Assembly: GCF_008802405.1 (NCBI RefSeq)
Contig: NZ_VZDO01000020.1
Span: 26,259 to 90,258, forward strand
Length of the DNA stretch: 64,000 nucleotides
From: Plantimonas leprariae
Lineage (GTDB): Bacteria; Pseudomonadota; Alphaproteobacteria; Rhizobiales; Rhizobiaceae
Direction: 5' to 3'
Position 1 is the stretch's first letter. Each line of letters begins with the position of its first letter. Below, piece after piece: positions 1-9,751 of this stretch. The notes beneath the pieces were generated by a model that did no database searches, had not been told where the DNA came from, and worked only from the letters and a program-made list of their open reading frames with translations. The position numbers and the translations under genes are program-made.

Positions 1-1
1 A

Positions 2-418
2 CCGGTGGTCTCCTGCAACCTCACCGAAGCCGAACTGCCGTCGATCGCGCCGCACGGGGAGGGGCACCTCTCCTGCCTGCCCTTCGTCCACGATGATCGG
101 GCAGGTCCGCGCTCGTCCTTCGAGGCGGCGGCGCATGCGGCGGTGACCGCGCTCGCCGACGCGATCGAGCTCGCCGGCACCGACGAGCCGGGCGCCGTGC
201 GCCACGCGGCGGCGAGCCGGCCTTTCGACACCGTGCTCGGCCGCATCCGGATCGACGCGGCGACGCAACACGCGAGCCTGCCCTTTCGGATCGGGCGCAT
301 CCGAGGCGAGCGTTTCGAGGTGGTAGAGGCGAGCGCCGGCTCGATCGATCCCGACCCGTACCTCTCCCGCTACGACCCCGCGACGACGTTCCGCCCCGCC
401 TTGAGGCTGGTGCGATGA
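2..418 (+). CDS. amiC: AmiC-like amide-sensing periplasmic-binding-fold protein, C-terminal part
   Basis: Only the last 138 or so residues are in the window; the frame is open to the left edge, so the true start lies upstream. The tail has the pattern of the AmiC/urea-binding family (Peripla_BP_6): a segment beginning VLGRIRIDAATQHASL, then IGRI, then a DPYLSRYDP ending. In Pseudomonas, AmiC is a cytoplasmic ligand sensor that holds the antiterminator AmiR inactive until an amide binds. The next gene, an AmiR-like protein, overlaps this stop by 4 bases (ATGA), which supports the AmiC-AmiR pairing. It could instead be a transport solute-binding protein, but a separate solute-binding protein is present in the same operon. 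Confidence 0.75.
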   Translation, partial: PVVSCNLTEAELPSIAPHGEGHLSCLPFVHDDRAGPRSSFEAAAHAAVTALADAIELAGTDEPGAVRHAAASRPFDTVLGRIRIDAATQHASLPFRIGRIRGERFEVVEASAGSIDPDPYLSRYDPATTFRPALRLVR

Positions 419-1020
419 CCCGCCGCCCCCGTATCCCGAATCTCGGTGGCGCGACGGTGATGGTGCTGCACCGCCCGCATCCCGACGTCGAGGCACTCTG
501 CCGCCAGCTCGCCGCCATCGGGCTGGAGGCCGCGACGAGCTGGCCAGACCTGCCCGCTTCCGCCGGCGGCGCCGACTTCCTGTTCTTCGACGTTGATCTC
601 GGCTTCGACGAGCAGTTTCCGTGGAAGCCGGGCGAGGCGCCGATGCCGCTCGTCGCGCTGATCGGCTCGGAAGCGCCCGGCCGCATCGAATGGGCGCTGT
701 CGCGGCAGGCGGACGCGCAGGTGGTGAAGCCGGTCGGCAATGCCGGCATCTATTCGGCGCTGCTGATCGCGCGCCGCGCCTTCGACGAGAGGAAGCGCCT
801 CGCCGTCGAGATCGCCGCTTTGAAGGCGCGCGTCGCCGAGCGGCAGACGATCGTGCGCGCCGTGGTCGCGCTTTCCGCCGCTGCCACCGACGAGGCGCAG
901 GCCTATGCGCAGTTGCGCACCCTCGCGATGAGCTGGCAGGTGACGGTGGAGGAAGCGGCGCGGCGCGTCGTGGAGCTCAAGAACACGGAGGCCGCGCGTG
1001 AGCGTTCTCGCCGGGCCTGA
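415..1020 (+). CDS. amiR: AmiR-like ANTAR-domain transcription antiterminator
   Basis: The 201-residue protein has an N-terminal pseudo-receiver region, a coiled-coil linker (about residues 120-140) and a C-terminal ANTAR domain (about 140-195) with the family signature EAQAYAQLRTLAM. ANTAR proteins bind paired hexaloop hairpins in leader RNA and prevent termination; in the AmiC/AmiR system the amide ligand frees AmiR rather than phosphorylation switching it on. The start ATG overlaps the amiC stop, and the stop overlaps the next permease start by 23 bases, so this regulator is co-transcribed with the transporter and the amidase. The RNA target is probably upstream of the window. Confidence 0.85.
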   Translation: MTRRPRIPNLGGATVMVLHRPHPDVEALCRQLAAIGLEAATSWPDLPASAGGADFLFFDVDLGFDEQFPWKPGEAPMPLVALIGSEAPGRIEWALSRQADAQVVKPVGNAGIYSALLIARRAFDERKRLAVEIAALKARVAERQTIVRAVVALSAAATDEAQAYAQLRTLAMSWQVTVEEAARRVVELKNTEAARERSRRA

Positions 1021-1906
1021 CGCCGCGACCGTGCCGCCATCGGCTCCGGTCGGAAGCGAGGGCGTCGTGCGGCGGCTCCTGCGCCGCAGGCTGGCCGTCC
1101 TCGGCCTCCTCATCATCGCGCTCGTCGTGGTGTCGGCGGCGCTCGCGCCGCACGTCGCGCCCTACGATCCGAACGAGCAGTTCTTCGACGGCCTGACGCT
1201 CGAAGGCTCGCCGCTGCCCCCTTCCGGGAAATACTGGCTCGGCACCGACCTCCTCGGCCGCGATCTCCTGTCGCGCATCCTCTACGGCGCGCGGAACTCG
1301 CTGATCATCGGCGTCGTCGCCAACGGCGCGGCGCTCGTCATCGGGACGCTCGTCGGGGGCGTCGCCGGCTACTTCCGTGGGCTCGTCGGTACGGTACTGA
1401 TGCGCTTCACCGACCTGATGATGGCCTTCCCCGCCCTCCTCCTCGCGATCTGCCTCGCGGCGGTGCTCCGCCCGAGCCTCTGGATCGTCGCGCTCGTGAT
1501 CGCGCTGGTGAACTGGGTGCAGGTGGCGCGCGTCGTTTATTCCGAAACCCGTTCCTTGAGCGAACGCGAGTTCGTGGCCGCCGAGAAGACGCTCGGCGCG
1601 TCCTCGGCCCGCATCCTGTTCCGCCACGTCCTGCCGCACCTGACCTCGACCGTCATCGTCTACGGCACGCTCGGCATCTCGACGACGGTACTTCTGGAGG
1701 CGACGCTCTCCTTCCTCGGCGTCGGCGTGCAGCCGCCGGACGCCTCCTGGGGCAACATCATCTTCGAGAACCAGACCTACTTCCAGTCGGCGCCCTGGCT
1801 GGTGTTCTTTCCAGGCGCGGCGATCCTCCTCCTCGCGCTCGCCTTCAACCTCGTCGGCGACGCGCTCCGCGACGCGCTCGACCCGACCGAGGAGGGGCGC
1901 GGCTGA
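998..1906 (+). CDS. dppC: Peptide/amide ABC transporter permease, DppC type
   Basis: The 302-residue inner-membrane permease belongs to the binding-protein-dependent transport family. It has an N-terminal membrane helix (about 28-50) and a short OppC-like N-terminal region ending in YWLGTDLLGRDLLSR, followed by about five further helices. The EAA loop region includes EKTLGASSARILFRHVLPH, which contacts the ATPase. The likely start is GTG at 998, inside the end of amiR. It pairs with the DppB-type permease that follows with a one-base overlap (TGATG). The linked acetamidase suggests amides or short peptide-like compounds as the substrate, but the substrate itself cannot be read from sequence. 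Confidence 0.88.
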   Translation: MSVLAGPDAATVPPSAPVGSEGVVRRLLRRRLAVLGLLIIALVVVSAALAPHVAPYDPNEQFFDGLTLEGSPLPPSGKYWLGTDLLGRDLLSRILYGARNSLIIGVVANGAALVIGTLVGGVAGYFRGLVGTVLMRFTDLMMAFPALLLAICLAAVLRPSLWIVALVIALVNWVQVARVVYSETRSLSEREFVAAEKTLGASSARILFRHVLPHLTSTVIVYGTLGISTTVLLEATLSFLGVGVQPPDASWGNIIFENQTYFQSAPWLVFFPGAAILLLALAFNLVGDALRDALDPTEEGRG

Positions 1907-2826
1907 TGCTGGTCTATCTCCTCCGCCGCCTCCTCCAGGCCGCCCTGATCCTTCTTGGCGTCAGCCTCGTCACCTTCGCCCTCCTCTACCTGCTACCGGC
2001 CGATCCCGCGCGGCAGATCGCCGGGCGCACCGCCTCGGCCCAACAGGTCGCGAACATCCGCGCGCAGCTCGGCCTCGACCAGCCCTTCTTCGTCCAGTAC
2101 GGGCGATATCTTGGCGGTCTCCTGCAGGGCGATCTCGGGCGTTCCTACCTGCAGCGCTCGGAAGTCTCGGCGCTGATCGCCGCGCGCCTGCCGGCGAGCC
2201 TTCTCCTCATGGTCGCGGGGATCGCCTGCGAGCTCGCCCTCGGCCTCTCGCTGGGCGTCGCCGCGGCGGTCAGGCGCGGCCGGCCCGCCGACCATCTCGC
2301 CATGGTCGGCTCGTTCGTCACCGTCTCCGCCCCACAGTTCGTGGTGGGGCTGCTTCTCCTCTACGTCTTCGCGGTGAAGCTCGGCTGGTTCCCGATCGGC
2401 GGCTACGGCTCGTTCTCGCACCTCGTCCTGCCGGCGCTGACGCTCGGCGTCCTCGGGGCCGGCTGGTACTCGCGCATGATGCGCTCCTCGATGGTGGACG
2501 TGCTCAGGCAGGACTACATCCGTACCGCGCGGGCCAAGGGCCTCCGGCGCTGGACCATCCTCTGCCGCCACGCGCTGCCGAACGCGATTCTGCCGGTGAT
2601 CGCGATGATCGGCATCGACATCGGCCTCTTCATGAGCGGCATCGTCGTGGTGGAGAGCGTCTTCGGCTGGCCCGGCATCGGTCAGCTCGCCTGGCAGGCG
2701 ATCCAGCGCGTCGACCTGCCCGTCATCATGGGCGTGACTCTCGTCTCGGCGATCGCGATCGTCCTCGGCAATCTTCTCGCCGACATGGTCGCGCCCTTCG
2801 TCGACCCTCGCATCAAGCTCCAGTAG
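1906..2826 (+). CDS. dppB: Peptide/amide ABC transporter permease, DppB type
   Basis: The 306-residue integral membrane protein has the typical OppB/DppB start (MLVYLLRRLLQAALILLGVS), the long N-terminal periplasmic loop of this class and an EAA loop (about 205-230) with RTARAKGLRRWTILCRHALP. It forms the heterodimeric channel with the preceding DppC-type protein. The gene starts on the A of the upstream TGA and is followed after 20 bases by the solute-binding protein gene with a clear AAAGGA ribosome binding site. Confidence 0.9.
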   Translation: MLVYLLRRLLQAALILLGVSLVTFALLYLLPADPARQIAGRTASAQQVANIRAQLGLDQPFFVQYGRYLGGLLQGDLGRSYLQRSEVSALIAARLPASLLLMVAGIACELALGLSLGVAAAVRRGRPADHLAMVGSFVTVSAPQFVVGLLLLYVFAVKLGWFPIGGYGSFSHLVLPALTLGVLGAGWYSRMMRSSMVDVLRQDYIRTARAKGLRRWTILCRHALPNAILPVIAMIGIDIGLFMSGIVVVESVFGWPGIGQLAWQAIQRVDLPVIMGVTLVSAIAIVLGNLLADMVAPFVDPRIKLQ

Positions 2827-2846
2827 ACCCAAGAAAGGACCGACCC

Positions 2847-4463
2847 ATGACGTCTCTTCTGAAGCGCAGCCTCGCGGCGCTTGGCCTCGGCACCGCGATC
2901 CTGGCGACACCGACGATCGCCGCGGCGCAGTCCGGCGGCTCGATCACCGTCACCTACAAGGACGACATCGCGACGCTCGATCCGGCCATCGGCTACGACT
3001 GGCAGAACTTCTCGATGATCAAGGCGATCTTCGACGGGCTGATGGACTACGAGCCGGGCACCGCGAAGCTGCGGCCGGGTCTCGCCGAGAGCTACGAGAT
3101 CTCAGCCGACGGCAAGGTCTTCACCTTCAAGCTCCGGGACGGCGTGAAATTCCACAACGGCCGCGCCATGACGGCCGACGACGTGAAATATTCCTTCGAG
3201 CGCACCACCAACCCGAAGACGCAGTCGCCGGGCGCGGGCTTCCTCGGCTCGATCGAGGGTTTCGACAAGATGCAGTCGGGCGAGGCGACGGAGCTTTCGG
3301 GCGTCAAGGTTCTCGATCCGAAGACGGTGCAGGTGACGCTGTCGCGGCCCGACGCGACATTCCTGTCCGTCATGGCGCTGAACTTCTCCTTCATCGTGCC
3401 GAAGGAGGAGGTCGAGAAGTCGGGCGCCGATTTCGGCCGCAACCCGGTCGGCACCGGCGCCTTCAAGCTCAGCCAGTGGACGCTCGGCCAGAAGCTCGTG
3501 CTGCAGAAGAACCCCGACTACTACCGCGAGGGCGCGCCGAAGCTCGACGAGATCAACTTCGAGATCGGCCAGGAGCCGGTGGTGTCGCTGCTCCGCGTCC
3601 AGAACGGCGAGGTCGACGTCCCCGGCGACGGCATCCCGCCGGCGAAGTTCCGCGAGGTGATGGGCAACGCGGCGGAAGCCTCGCACGTCGTCCAGGGCGT
3701 GCAGCTCCACACCGGCTACATCACCATGAACACGACCAAGGCGCCGTTCGACGATTTGAAGGTCCGGCAGGCGGTGAACATGGCGATCAACAAGGACCGC
3801 ATCGTCCAGATCATCAACGGCCGCGCCACCCCGGCGAACCAGCCGCTGCCGCCGACGATGCCGGGCTACGTGAAGGGTTTCGCCGGCTACAAGTACGACG
3901 TCGAGGGCGCGAAGAAGCTCCTCGCCGAGGCCGGCCATCCGGACGGGTTCGAGACCGAGCTCTTCGTCGCCAACGTCGACCCGCAGCCGCGCATCGCGCA
4001 GGCGATCCAGCAGGACCTCGCCGCGGTCGGCATCAAGGCCTCGCTGCAAAGCCTCGCGCAGGCGAACGTCATCGCGGCGGGCGGCTCGGCCGACGGTGCG
4101 CCGATGATCTGGTCCGGCGGCATGGCCTGGATCGCCGACTTCCCCGATCCGTCGAACTTCTACGGTCCGATCCTCGGCTGCTCCGGCGCGGCGGAAGGCG
4201 GCTGGAATTGGGCGAAGTACTGCAACAAGGCGCTCGACGAGAAAGCCGCCGCCGCGGACGCCATGGTCGACCCGGCGAAGGCCGAGGAGCGCGCGAGCGC
4301 CTGGGGCGAGGTCTACAAGGGCGTGATGGCCGACGCGCCCTGGGTGCCGGTGTTCAACGAGAAGCGCTACACGATGCGCTCCGACAAGATGGGCGGCGAC
4401 GATGCGCTCTATATCGACCCGGTCAACACGCCGATGAACTACAAGTACGTCGAGGCCAAATGA
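2847..4463 (+). CDS. dppA: Periplasmic solute-binding protein of the DppA/OppA class (SBP_bac_5)
   Basis: The 538-residue protein carries an N-terminal signal peptide (KRS, a hydrophobic run, then TIAAAQS, with cleavage near residue 27). The mature part has SBP_bac_5 features: DIATLDPAIGYDWQ near the N terminus, FKLRDGVKFHNGRAMTADDVKYSFER around 95-120, and NPVGTGAFKLSQW around 195. It captures the substrate and delivers it to the DppBC-type channel. Its position between the permeases and an acetamidase points to amide or N-acylated substrates. An intact lipobox is not seen, so it is predicted to be soluble in the periplasm. Confidence 0.9.
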   Translation: MTSLLKRSLAALGLGTAILATPTIAAAQSGGSITVTYKDDIATLDPAIGYDWQNFSMIKAIFDGLMDYEPGTAKLRPGLAESYEISADGKVFTFKLRDGVKFHNGRAMTADDVKYSFERTTNPKTQSPGAGFLGSIEGFDKMQSGEATELSGVKVLDPKTVQVTLSRPDATFLSVMALNFSFIVPKEEVEKSGADFGRNPVGTGAFKLSQWTLGQKLVLQKNPDYYREGAPKLDEINFEIGQEPVVSLLRVQNGEVDVPGDGIPPAKFREVMGNAAEASHVVQGVQLHTGYITMNTTKAPFDDLKVRQAVNMAINKDRIVQIINGRATPANQPLPPTMPGYVKGFAGYKYDVEGAKKLLAEAGHPDGFETELFVANVDPQPRIAQAIQQDLAAVGIKASLQSLAQANVIAAGGSADGAPMIWSGGMAWIADFPDPSNFYGPILGCSGAAEGGWNWAKYCNKALDEKAAAADAMVDPAKAEERASAWGEVYKGVMADAPWVPVFNEKRYTMRSDKMGGDDALYIDPVNTPMNYKYVEAK

Positions 4464-4464
4464 T

Positions 4465-5409
4465 ATGTGCAAGGCCTGCGACTACACGATCCACGGCCGG
4501 CAGCACCATTTCGGCTGGGACAACTCGCTCGAACCGGCGCTCCACGTGGCGCCGGGCTCGACGATCGAGTTCGAATGCCGGGACAGCTCGGCCGGGCAAC
4601 TGACGCCGGACTCGACCGTCGAGAGCGTATCGAGCCTCGACTTCGGCAAGATCAACCCGGTCTCCGGGCCGATCTTCGTCGATGGCGCGGAGCCCGGCGA
4701 CGCGCTGAAGGTGACGATCGAGGGCTTCAAGCCGTCCGGCTTCGGCTGGACGGCGAACATCCCGGGCTTCGGCCTCCTCGCCGACCAGTTCCTCGAACCG
4801 GCGCTGCAGATCTGGAAATACGATCCGGCGAGCCTGGAGCCCGCCGCCTTCGGCGCGCATGGCCGCGTGCCGCTGAAGCCCTTCGCGGGCACGATCGGCA
4901 ACGCGCCGGCCGAGCCGGGCCTCCATTCGGTGGTGCCGCCGCGCCGCGTCGGCGGCAATCTCGACATCCGGGACCTGGCGGCCGGCACCACGCTCTACTT
5001 GCCGGTCGAGGTCGCGGGCGCCTTGTTCTCGGTCGGCGACACCCATGCGAGCCAGGGCGACGGCGAGGTCTGCGGCACGGCGATCGAAAGCCCGATGAAC
5101 GCCGTGCTGACGCTCGATCTGGTCAAGGGCGCGAACCTCGCCATGCCGCGCTTCACGACGCCCGGGCCGGTGACGCGGCACCTGGACGTGAAGGGCTACG
5201 AGGTGACGACCGGCGTCGGCCCGGACCTGATGACGGGCGCGCGCCAGGCCGTCGCCGACATGGTGGAGCTCTTGGCGAGCCGCTACAACCTCGCGCCCGT
5301 CGACGCCTACATGCTAGTCTCGACCTGCGGGGACCTCCGCATCTCCGAGATCGTCGACATGCCGAACTGGGTCGTCTCCTTCTACTTCCCGCGGATGGTG
5401 TTCGAGTAG
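4465..5409 (+). CDS. amdA: Acetamidase/formamidase (FmdA/AmdA family)
   Basis: The 314-residue cytoplasmic hydrolase converts short aliphatic amides to carboxylate and ammonia. The family pattern is clear: an N-terminal ligand-shell segment with EPALHVAPGSTIEFECRDSS, a block with INPVSGPIFVDGAEPGDALK, a central FSVGDTHASQGDGEVCGTAIE metal/active-site block, and a C-terminal DAYMLVSTCGDLRISEIVD segment. It begins one base after the solute-binding protein stop and has no separate promoter space. Together with AmiC/AmiR and the importer it makes an inducible amide uptake and nitrogen release operon. The exact amide (formamide, acetamide or larger) is not determinable here. Confidence 0.88.
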   Translation: MCKACDYTIHGRQHHFGWDNSLEPALHVAPGSTIEFECRDSSAGQLTPDSTVESVSSLDFGKINPVSGPIFVDGAEPGDALKVTIEGFKPSGFGWTANIPGFGLLADQFLEPALQIWKYDPASLEPAAFGAHGRVPLKPFAGTIGNAPAEPGLHSVVPPRRVGGNLDIRDLAAGTTLYLPVEVAGALFSVGDTHASQGDGEVCGTAIESPMNAVLTLDLVKGANLAMPRFTTPGPVTRHLDVKGYEVTTGVGPDLMTGARQAVADMVELLASRYNLAPVDAYMLVSTCGDLRISEIVDMPNWVVSFYFPRMVFE

Positions 5410-5439
5410 GCACACGACCTTCGACGGGTGCGCGCCCCG

Positions 5440-5578
5440 CCCTCTCCCAAGTCGGGAGAGGGTGTCCCTAAGGCGCGGGTGAGGGAGTCGTAGGGCGCGA
5501 CCGCCGGCGCCCTGCTTTCCCTCATCCGCCTGCCGGCACCTTCTCCCGATTCGGCAGAAGGGCAGCGGCTTCGCTGCC
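5440..5578. repeat. Palindromic intergenic repeat cluster (REP-like)
   Basis: Three hairpins lie in the 191-base gap between the acetamidase and the ATPase gene. The first is a perfect 9-base stem at 5440-5448/5454-5462 (CCCTCTCCC with GGGAGAGGG). A second set pairs GGGCGC with GCGCCC inside a weaker GGTGAGGG/CCCTCATCC pairing (about 5478-5527). The third is a 7-base stem at 5561-5567/5572-5578 (GGCAGCG with CGCTGCC). The wording of the repeat, including CCCTCATCCGCCTGCCGGCA, matches from memory a widely dispersed alphaproteobacterial intergenic repeat. It may attenuate transcription into the ATPase gene. Confidence 0.7.
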
Positions 5579-5600
5579 GCGCTTTCATCTACGAGCCGCC

Positions 5601-7343
<1,743 letters not shown>

Positions 7344-7347
7344 GCGT

Positions 7348-7722
7348 TCAGGTTATCGCGGCCTGGGCGGCGAGGAGGCGTTGCAGCGCGGTCTCGATCG
7401 CGGGCAGATCGAGGTCCGCCTCGTCCATCGCGAGCGCGAAGATCACCGTGCCGTCGCGGGTCATGCCGGCATGCAGGAAGCTGCGCCCGCCGGCATCCGG
7501 CCTGGCGAGGCCGAGGACGCGCCGCTCCGTCGCTTCGCCGGCGACGTCCGGACGGCGCGCGAGGCTGATCACCGCGCGGCCGTTCGCGCCGGCGGTGAAG
7601 GTGAGCTGGCCGGACCGGTCGAAGCGGAAGGAGTGGCTGCCGTCGGCGGCTTCCCGCGTCTCGACGCCGAGCTGCGCGGCAAAGCCCTCGATCGTGCGGC
7701 GGGCGGCGGGCGTGAAGCTCAT
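7348..7722 (-). CDS. Probable class I T3SS chaperone (CesT/SycN-like)
   Basis: This small 124-residue acidic protein has the alternating beta-strand pattern of the CesT-type chaperone fold, for example GQLTFTAGANGRAVISLAR and FLHAGMTRDGTVIFALAMDEADL, and a C-terminal helix. It overlaps the sctW stop by 4 bases (ATGA), so it is translated with the gatekeeper. In Yersinia the gatekeeper YopN is bound by the heterodimer SycN/YscB, both of this fold and size. I infer that this protein serves SctW, possibly as a homodimer because only one such gene is present here. The family assignment rests on size, fold pattern and position rather than on an invariant motif. Confidence 0.6.
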   Translation of the reverse strand: MSFTPAARRTIEGFAAQLGVETREAADGSHSFRFDRSGQLTFTAGANGRAVISLARRPDVAGEATERRVLGLARPDAGGRSFLHAGMTRDGTVIFALAMDEADLDLPAIETALQRLLAAQAAIT

Positions 7723-8948
7723 CGACGTGCCTCGCCTTCCCCGCCGTCGCGCTCGACCCGCCGACGCTCCTCGTCCTCGTATTCCTCTTCCTCTTCCTCC
7801 ACGAGCGCGTCGAGGAGGGCGACCAGCGCCTCGTTCTGCAGGAGTCGCGCCTGGATCGACGCCATCACGCCGTCGGGGAGTTCGAGATGGAGGCCGCGCA
7901 ACCCGTTGGCGAAGGCGAGCTGCGTCGCGACCGAGCAGGCGGCGTAGCGCTGGAGGAGCGAGCGGGCGTCCGGCAGCGAGGCCGCCTCCCGGGCGGCGAA
8001 GCCGAGGAGCTGGCCGGCGACGTCGACATTAGAGCCCGTCGCCTTCTCGCCCGGCTGCATCTGGCGGTCGGTGAGGCGGACGAGGTCGCCGGCCATGTCG
8101 ATGGCGCTCTGCATCTTCTTCAGCTTCGAGAGCTCGGTGACGAGGTTGTGCAGGAACACCGGATCGGTCGAGGGACCGGTGGAGGCGAGGTCGCGCCCGG
8201 CGGCCTCCATGAAGGTCGCGACGATCTCGTCCATGCTCTTCAGGACGTCGAACCGGCGGAAGGCGTCGAACAGCGCCCCCATGTCCTTCTGCTCCTTGAG
8301 GAGCTGCCGGTAGGTATCGCGCACCGTCGCGGGGTCGGTTTCGAGCGTCGCGCTGGCGCGGGCGGCGGCTTCCGCGCTCGCGAAGCCGGCCCGGACGTCG
8401 CGGCCGAGATCGCCACGCTGGAACTCGCCGTAGGCGGCGTCGAGGAGCGCCATGAACTCGTCGGACGCGCCTTGCGCCGCGAAGAAGTCGCGCGCGATCT
8501 CCAGCGCCGCGAACTGGTGCGTCGGGTCGCCATCGAAGCGCTGCAGGGCGCGAAGCACGTCTTCCGGCGTCGGGCCGCCCTCGCCGCCCCCGCCGCCGGC
8601 CATGAGCTGTTCCAGCATGGCCTGGAGGTCGTCGACGAGGCCGGCGAGCGCCGCCTCGCGCGGCATGTTCGGCAGCTTGTCGTAGTAGTCGGCGATGCGC
8701 GAGATCGCGTCGAGATTGGCGCCCTGCCCCTGGCGGACCTGCCGCTGGCCGAGCGTCTTGCGGTCGGCGCGGTGCGCGACCGCCATGCCGATCTCTTCCT
8801 TCGCCTCCTCGAGCTTGGAGTCCTCGGAGGACACCTGCACGGTTTCGCCGCGATAGCTGCCACGCGCCTCGCGCATCACCTCCGTCCCGACGGGCGAGGT
8901 GACGTTCAGCGCGGCGACGTTCTGGCGAAGGGTCTCGATGGAGGACAA
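7719..8948 (-). CDS. sctW: T3SS gatekeeper SctW (YopN-TyeA/InvE/HrpJ family)
   Basis: The 409-residue, mostly helical protein has an N-terminal secreted-type segment (residues 1-50), a HrpJ-like helical core (about 50-200) and a C-terminal TyeA-like part, so YopN and TyeA functions appear fused as in many systems. Gatekeepers plug the export gate and hold back effectors until host contact. The C terminus has a striking run of glutamates (about 380-395) followed by basic residues. The start is read as TTG at 8948 with a GGGAG site 11 bases upstream; an internal ATG at residue 25 is an alternative. It lies downstream of the needle gene sctF. Confidence 0.85.
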   Translation of the reverse strand: MSSIETLRQNVAALNVTSPVGTEVMREARGSYRGETVQVSSEDSKLEEAKEEIGMAVAHRADRKTLGQRQVRQGQGANLDAISRIADYYDKLPNMPREAALAGLVDDLQAMLEQLMAGGGGGEGGPTPEDVLRALQRFDGDPTHQFAALEIARDFFAAQGASDEFMALLDAAYGEFQRGDLGRDVRAGFASAEAAARASATLETDPATVRDTYRQLLKEQKDMGALFDAFRRFDVLKSMDEIVATFMEAAGRDLASTGPSTDPVFLHNLVTELSKLKKMQSAIDMAGDLVRLTDRQMQPGEKATGSNVDVAGQLLGFAAREAASLPDARSLLQRYAACSVATQLAFANGLRGLHLELPDGVMASIQARLLQNEALVALLDALVEEEEEEYEDEERRRVERDGGEGEARR

Positions 8949-9090
8949 GGACGGCGCGCTCCCGTTCGCCGAGGGCCGGACAAGTCGAAGCGAGGGACGG
9001 CGCCTCGGGAACGGGCGCCGGCCGGCATCGCGGCTGGAAGAGGGCTCGAAGGCCGGGAAGCGGGCGGCGGAACCGTCCGCCGCCGGCGGA

Positions 9091-9435
9091 TCAGGCGACG
9101 TTGCGGGCGATCGACTTCAGCGTGTCGGCGACCGACTTCAGCATGTTGGTCCGCAGGTTGCTGATCGCCGACCAGGAGTTCATCGCCATCTGCATGGCGA
9201 ACATCTTCTCGGTATCCGACAGGTTGGCGTTCTGCTCGATTTCGCGGATGTCCGTCTCGATCTTCTGCATCTGGTCGCCCAGCTGCTTCTGGCGCCAGAT
9301 CAGGTCGAAGCCGTCGCGGTTGACGTACTTGCCGGTGCTTTCGCCGACCCAGGTCGTGTCCTTCGTGCCGCCGTTCCAGACCTGCTGGGTGCCCTTGCCC
9401 GAGAAGATGCTGGTGGCGTTGCCCGTATTGCTCAT
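9091..9435 (-). CDS. sctF: T3SS needle subunit SctF (YscF/PrgI/MxiH family)
   Basis: The 114-residue protein has a C-terminal helix pattern that aligns well with YscF: MQMAMNSWSAISNLRTNMLK followed by SVADTLKSI corresponds to the LQHSINKWSVIYNINSTIVR and SMKDLMQGI stretches of YscF as I remember them. The N-terminal 35 residues, rich in Gly, Ser and Thr, make it about 27 residues longer than YscF. The needle is a helical polymer of this hairpin. A GGGGGAC ribosome binding site lies about eight bases before ATG 9435. It sits between a YscE-like chaperone gene and sctW, and a YscG-like gene lies elsewhere in the island at 25305. Confidence 0.82.
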   Translation of the reverse strand: MSNTGNATSIFSGKGTQQVWNGGTKDTTWVGESTGKYVNRDGFDLIWRQKQLGDQMQKIETDIREIEQNANLSDTEKMFAMQMAMNSWSAISNLRTNMLKSVADTLKSIARNVA

Positions 9436-9466
9436 GATCCGTCCCCCTTTGGTCCGCAGACCGCTG

Positions 9467-9748
9467 CTACCCGTTACTTTCCGCCGGCCTGGAAACGGCG
9501 ACGAGAACGCTTCTGGCGCTGCGTATACCTTCCCTTAACACTTCGATCGAGCGGAATCGATCCGGTGCTGTGCCGTTTGTCATCTCCAGCGTTAACTCCT
9601 CGGCAACCCTGTCGAGACGCGCCATCAGCTCGGCGGCGACAGTCGGCCCGTCGGGGCCGGCGAGCGCTTCGGAAAGGTCCGTCATCAGGGCGCGCCGCGT
9701 CCCCTCCTCGGGGTCGAGCTGCGGCGGCTGGTCGGGGCGGCCGATCAT
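9467..9748 (-). CDS. Small helical protein, possible needle co-chaperone (YscE-like)
   Basis: This 93-residue protein is predicted to be two amphipathic helices (about 35-55 and 63-88) after a flexible Pro/Asp-rich N terminus. In Yersinia, YscE and the TPR protein YscG hold the needle subunit monomeric in the cytoplasm. The gene lies directly upstream of sctF and three bases after the Crp-like regulator gene. The helical segment VAAELMARLDRVAEELTLEM followed by RFRSIEVLREGIRSARSVL resembles the helix pair of YscE in spacing. Sequence identity is low, so the call is by position, size and helix pattern. It could be an unrelated small protein. Confidence 0.45.
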   Translation of the reverse strand: MIGRPDQPPQLDPEEGTRRALMTDLSEALAGPDGPTVAAELMARLDRVAEELTLEMTNGTAPDRFRSIEVLREGIRSARSVLVAVSRPAESNG

Positions 9749-9751
9749 CGG

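Noticed and set aside
5440..5578. The hairpins before the ATPase gene as the ANTAR RNA target of AmiR
   Set aside because: The ANTAR target needs two adjacent hexaloop hairpins with conserved A and G in the loop; the loops here are 4, 5 and 8 bases and do not fit.
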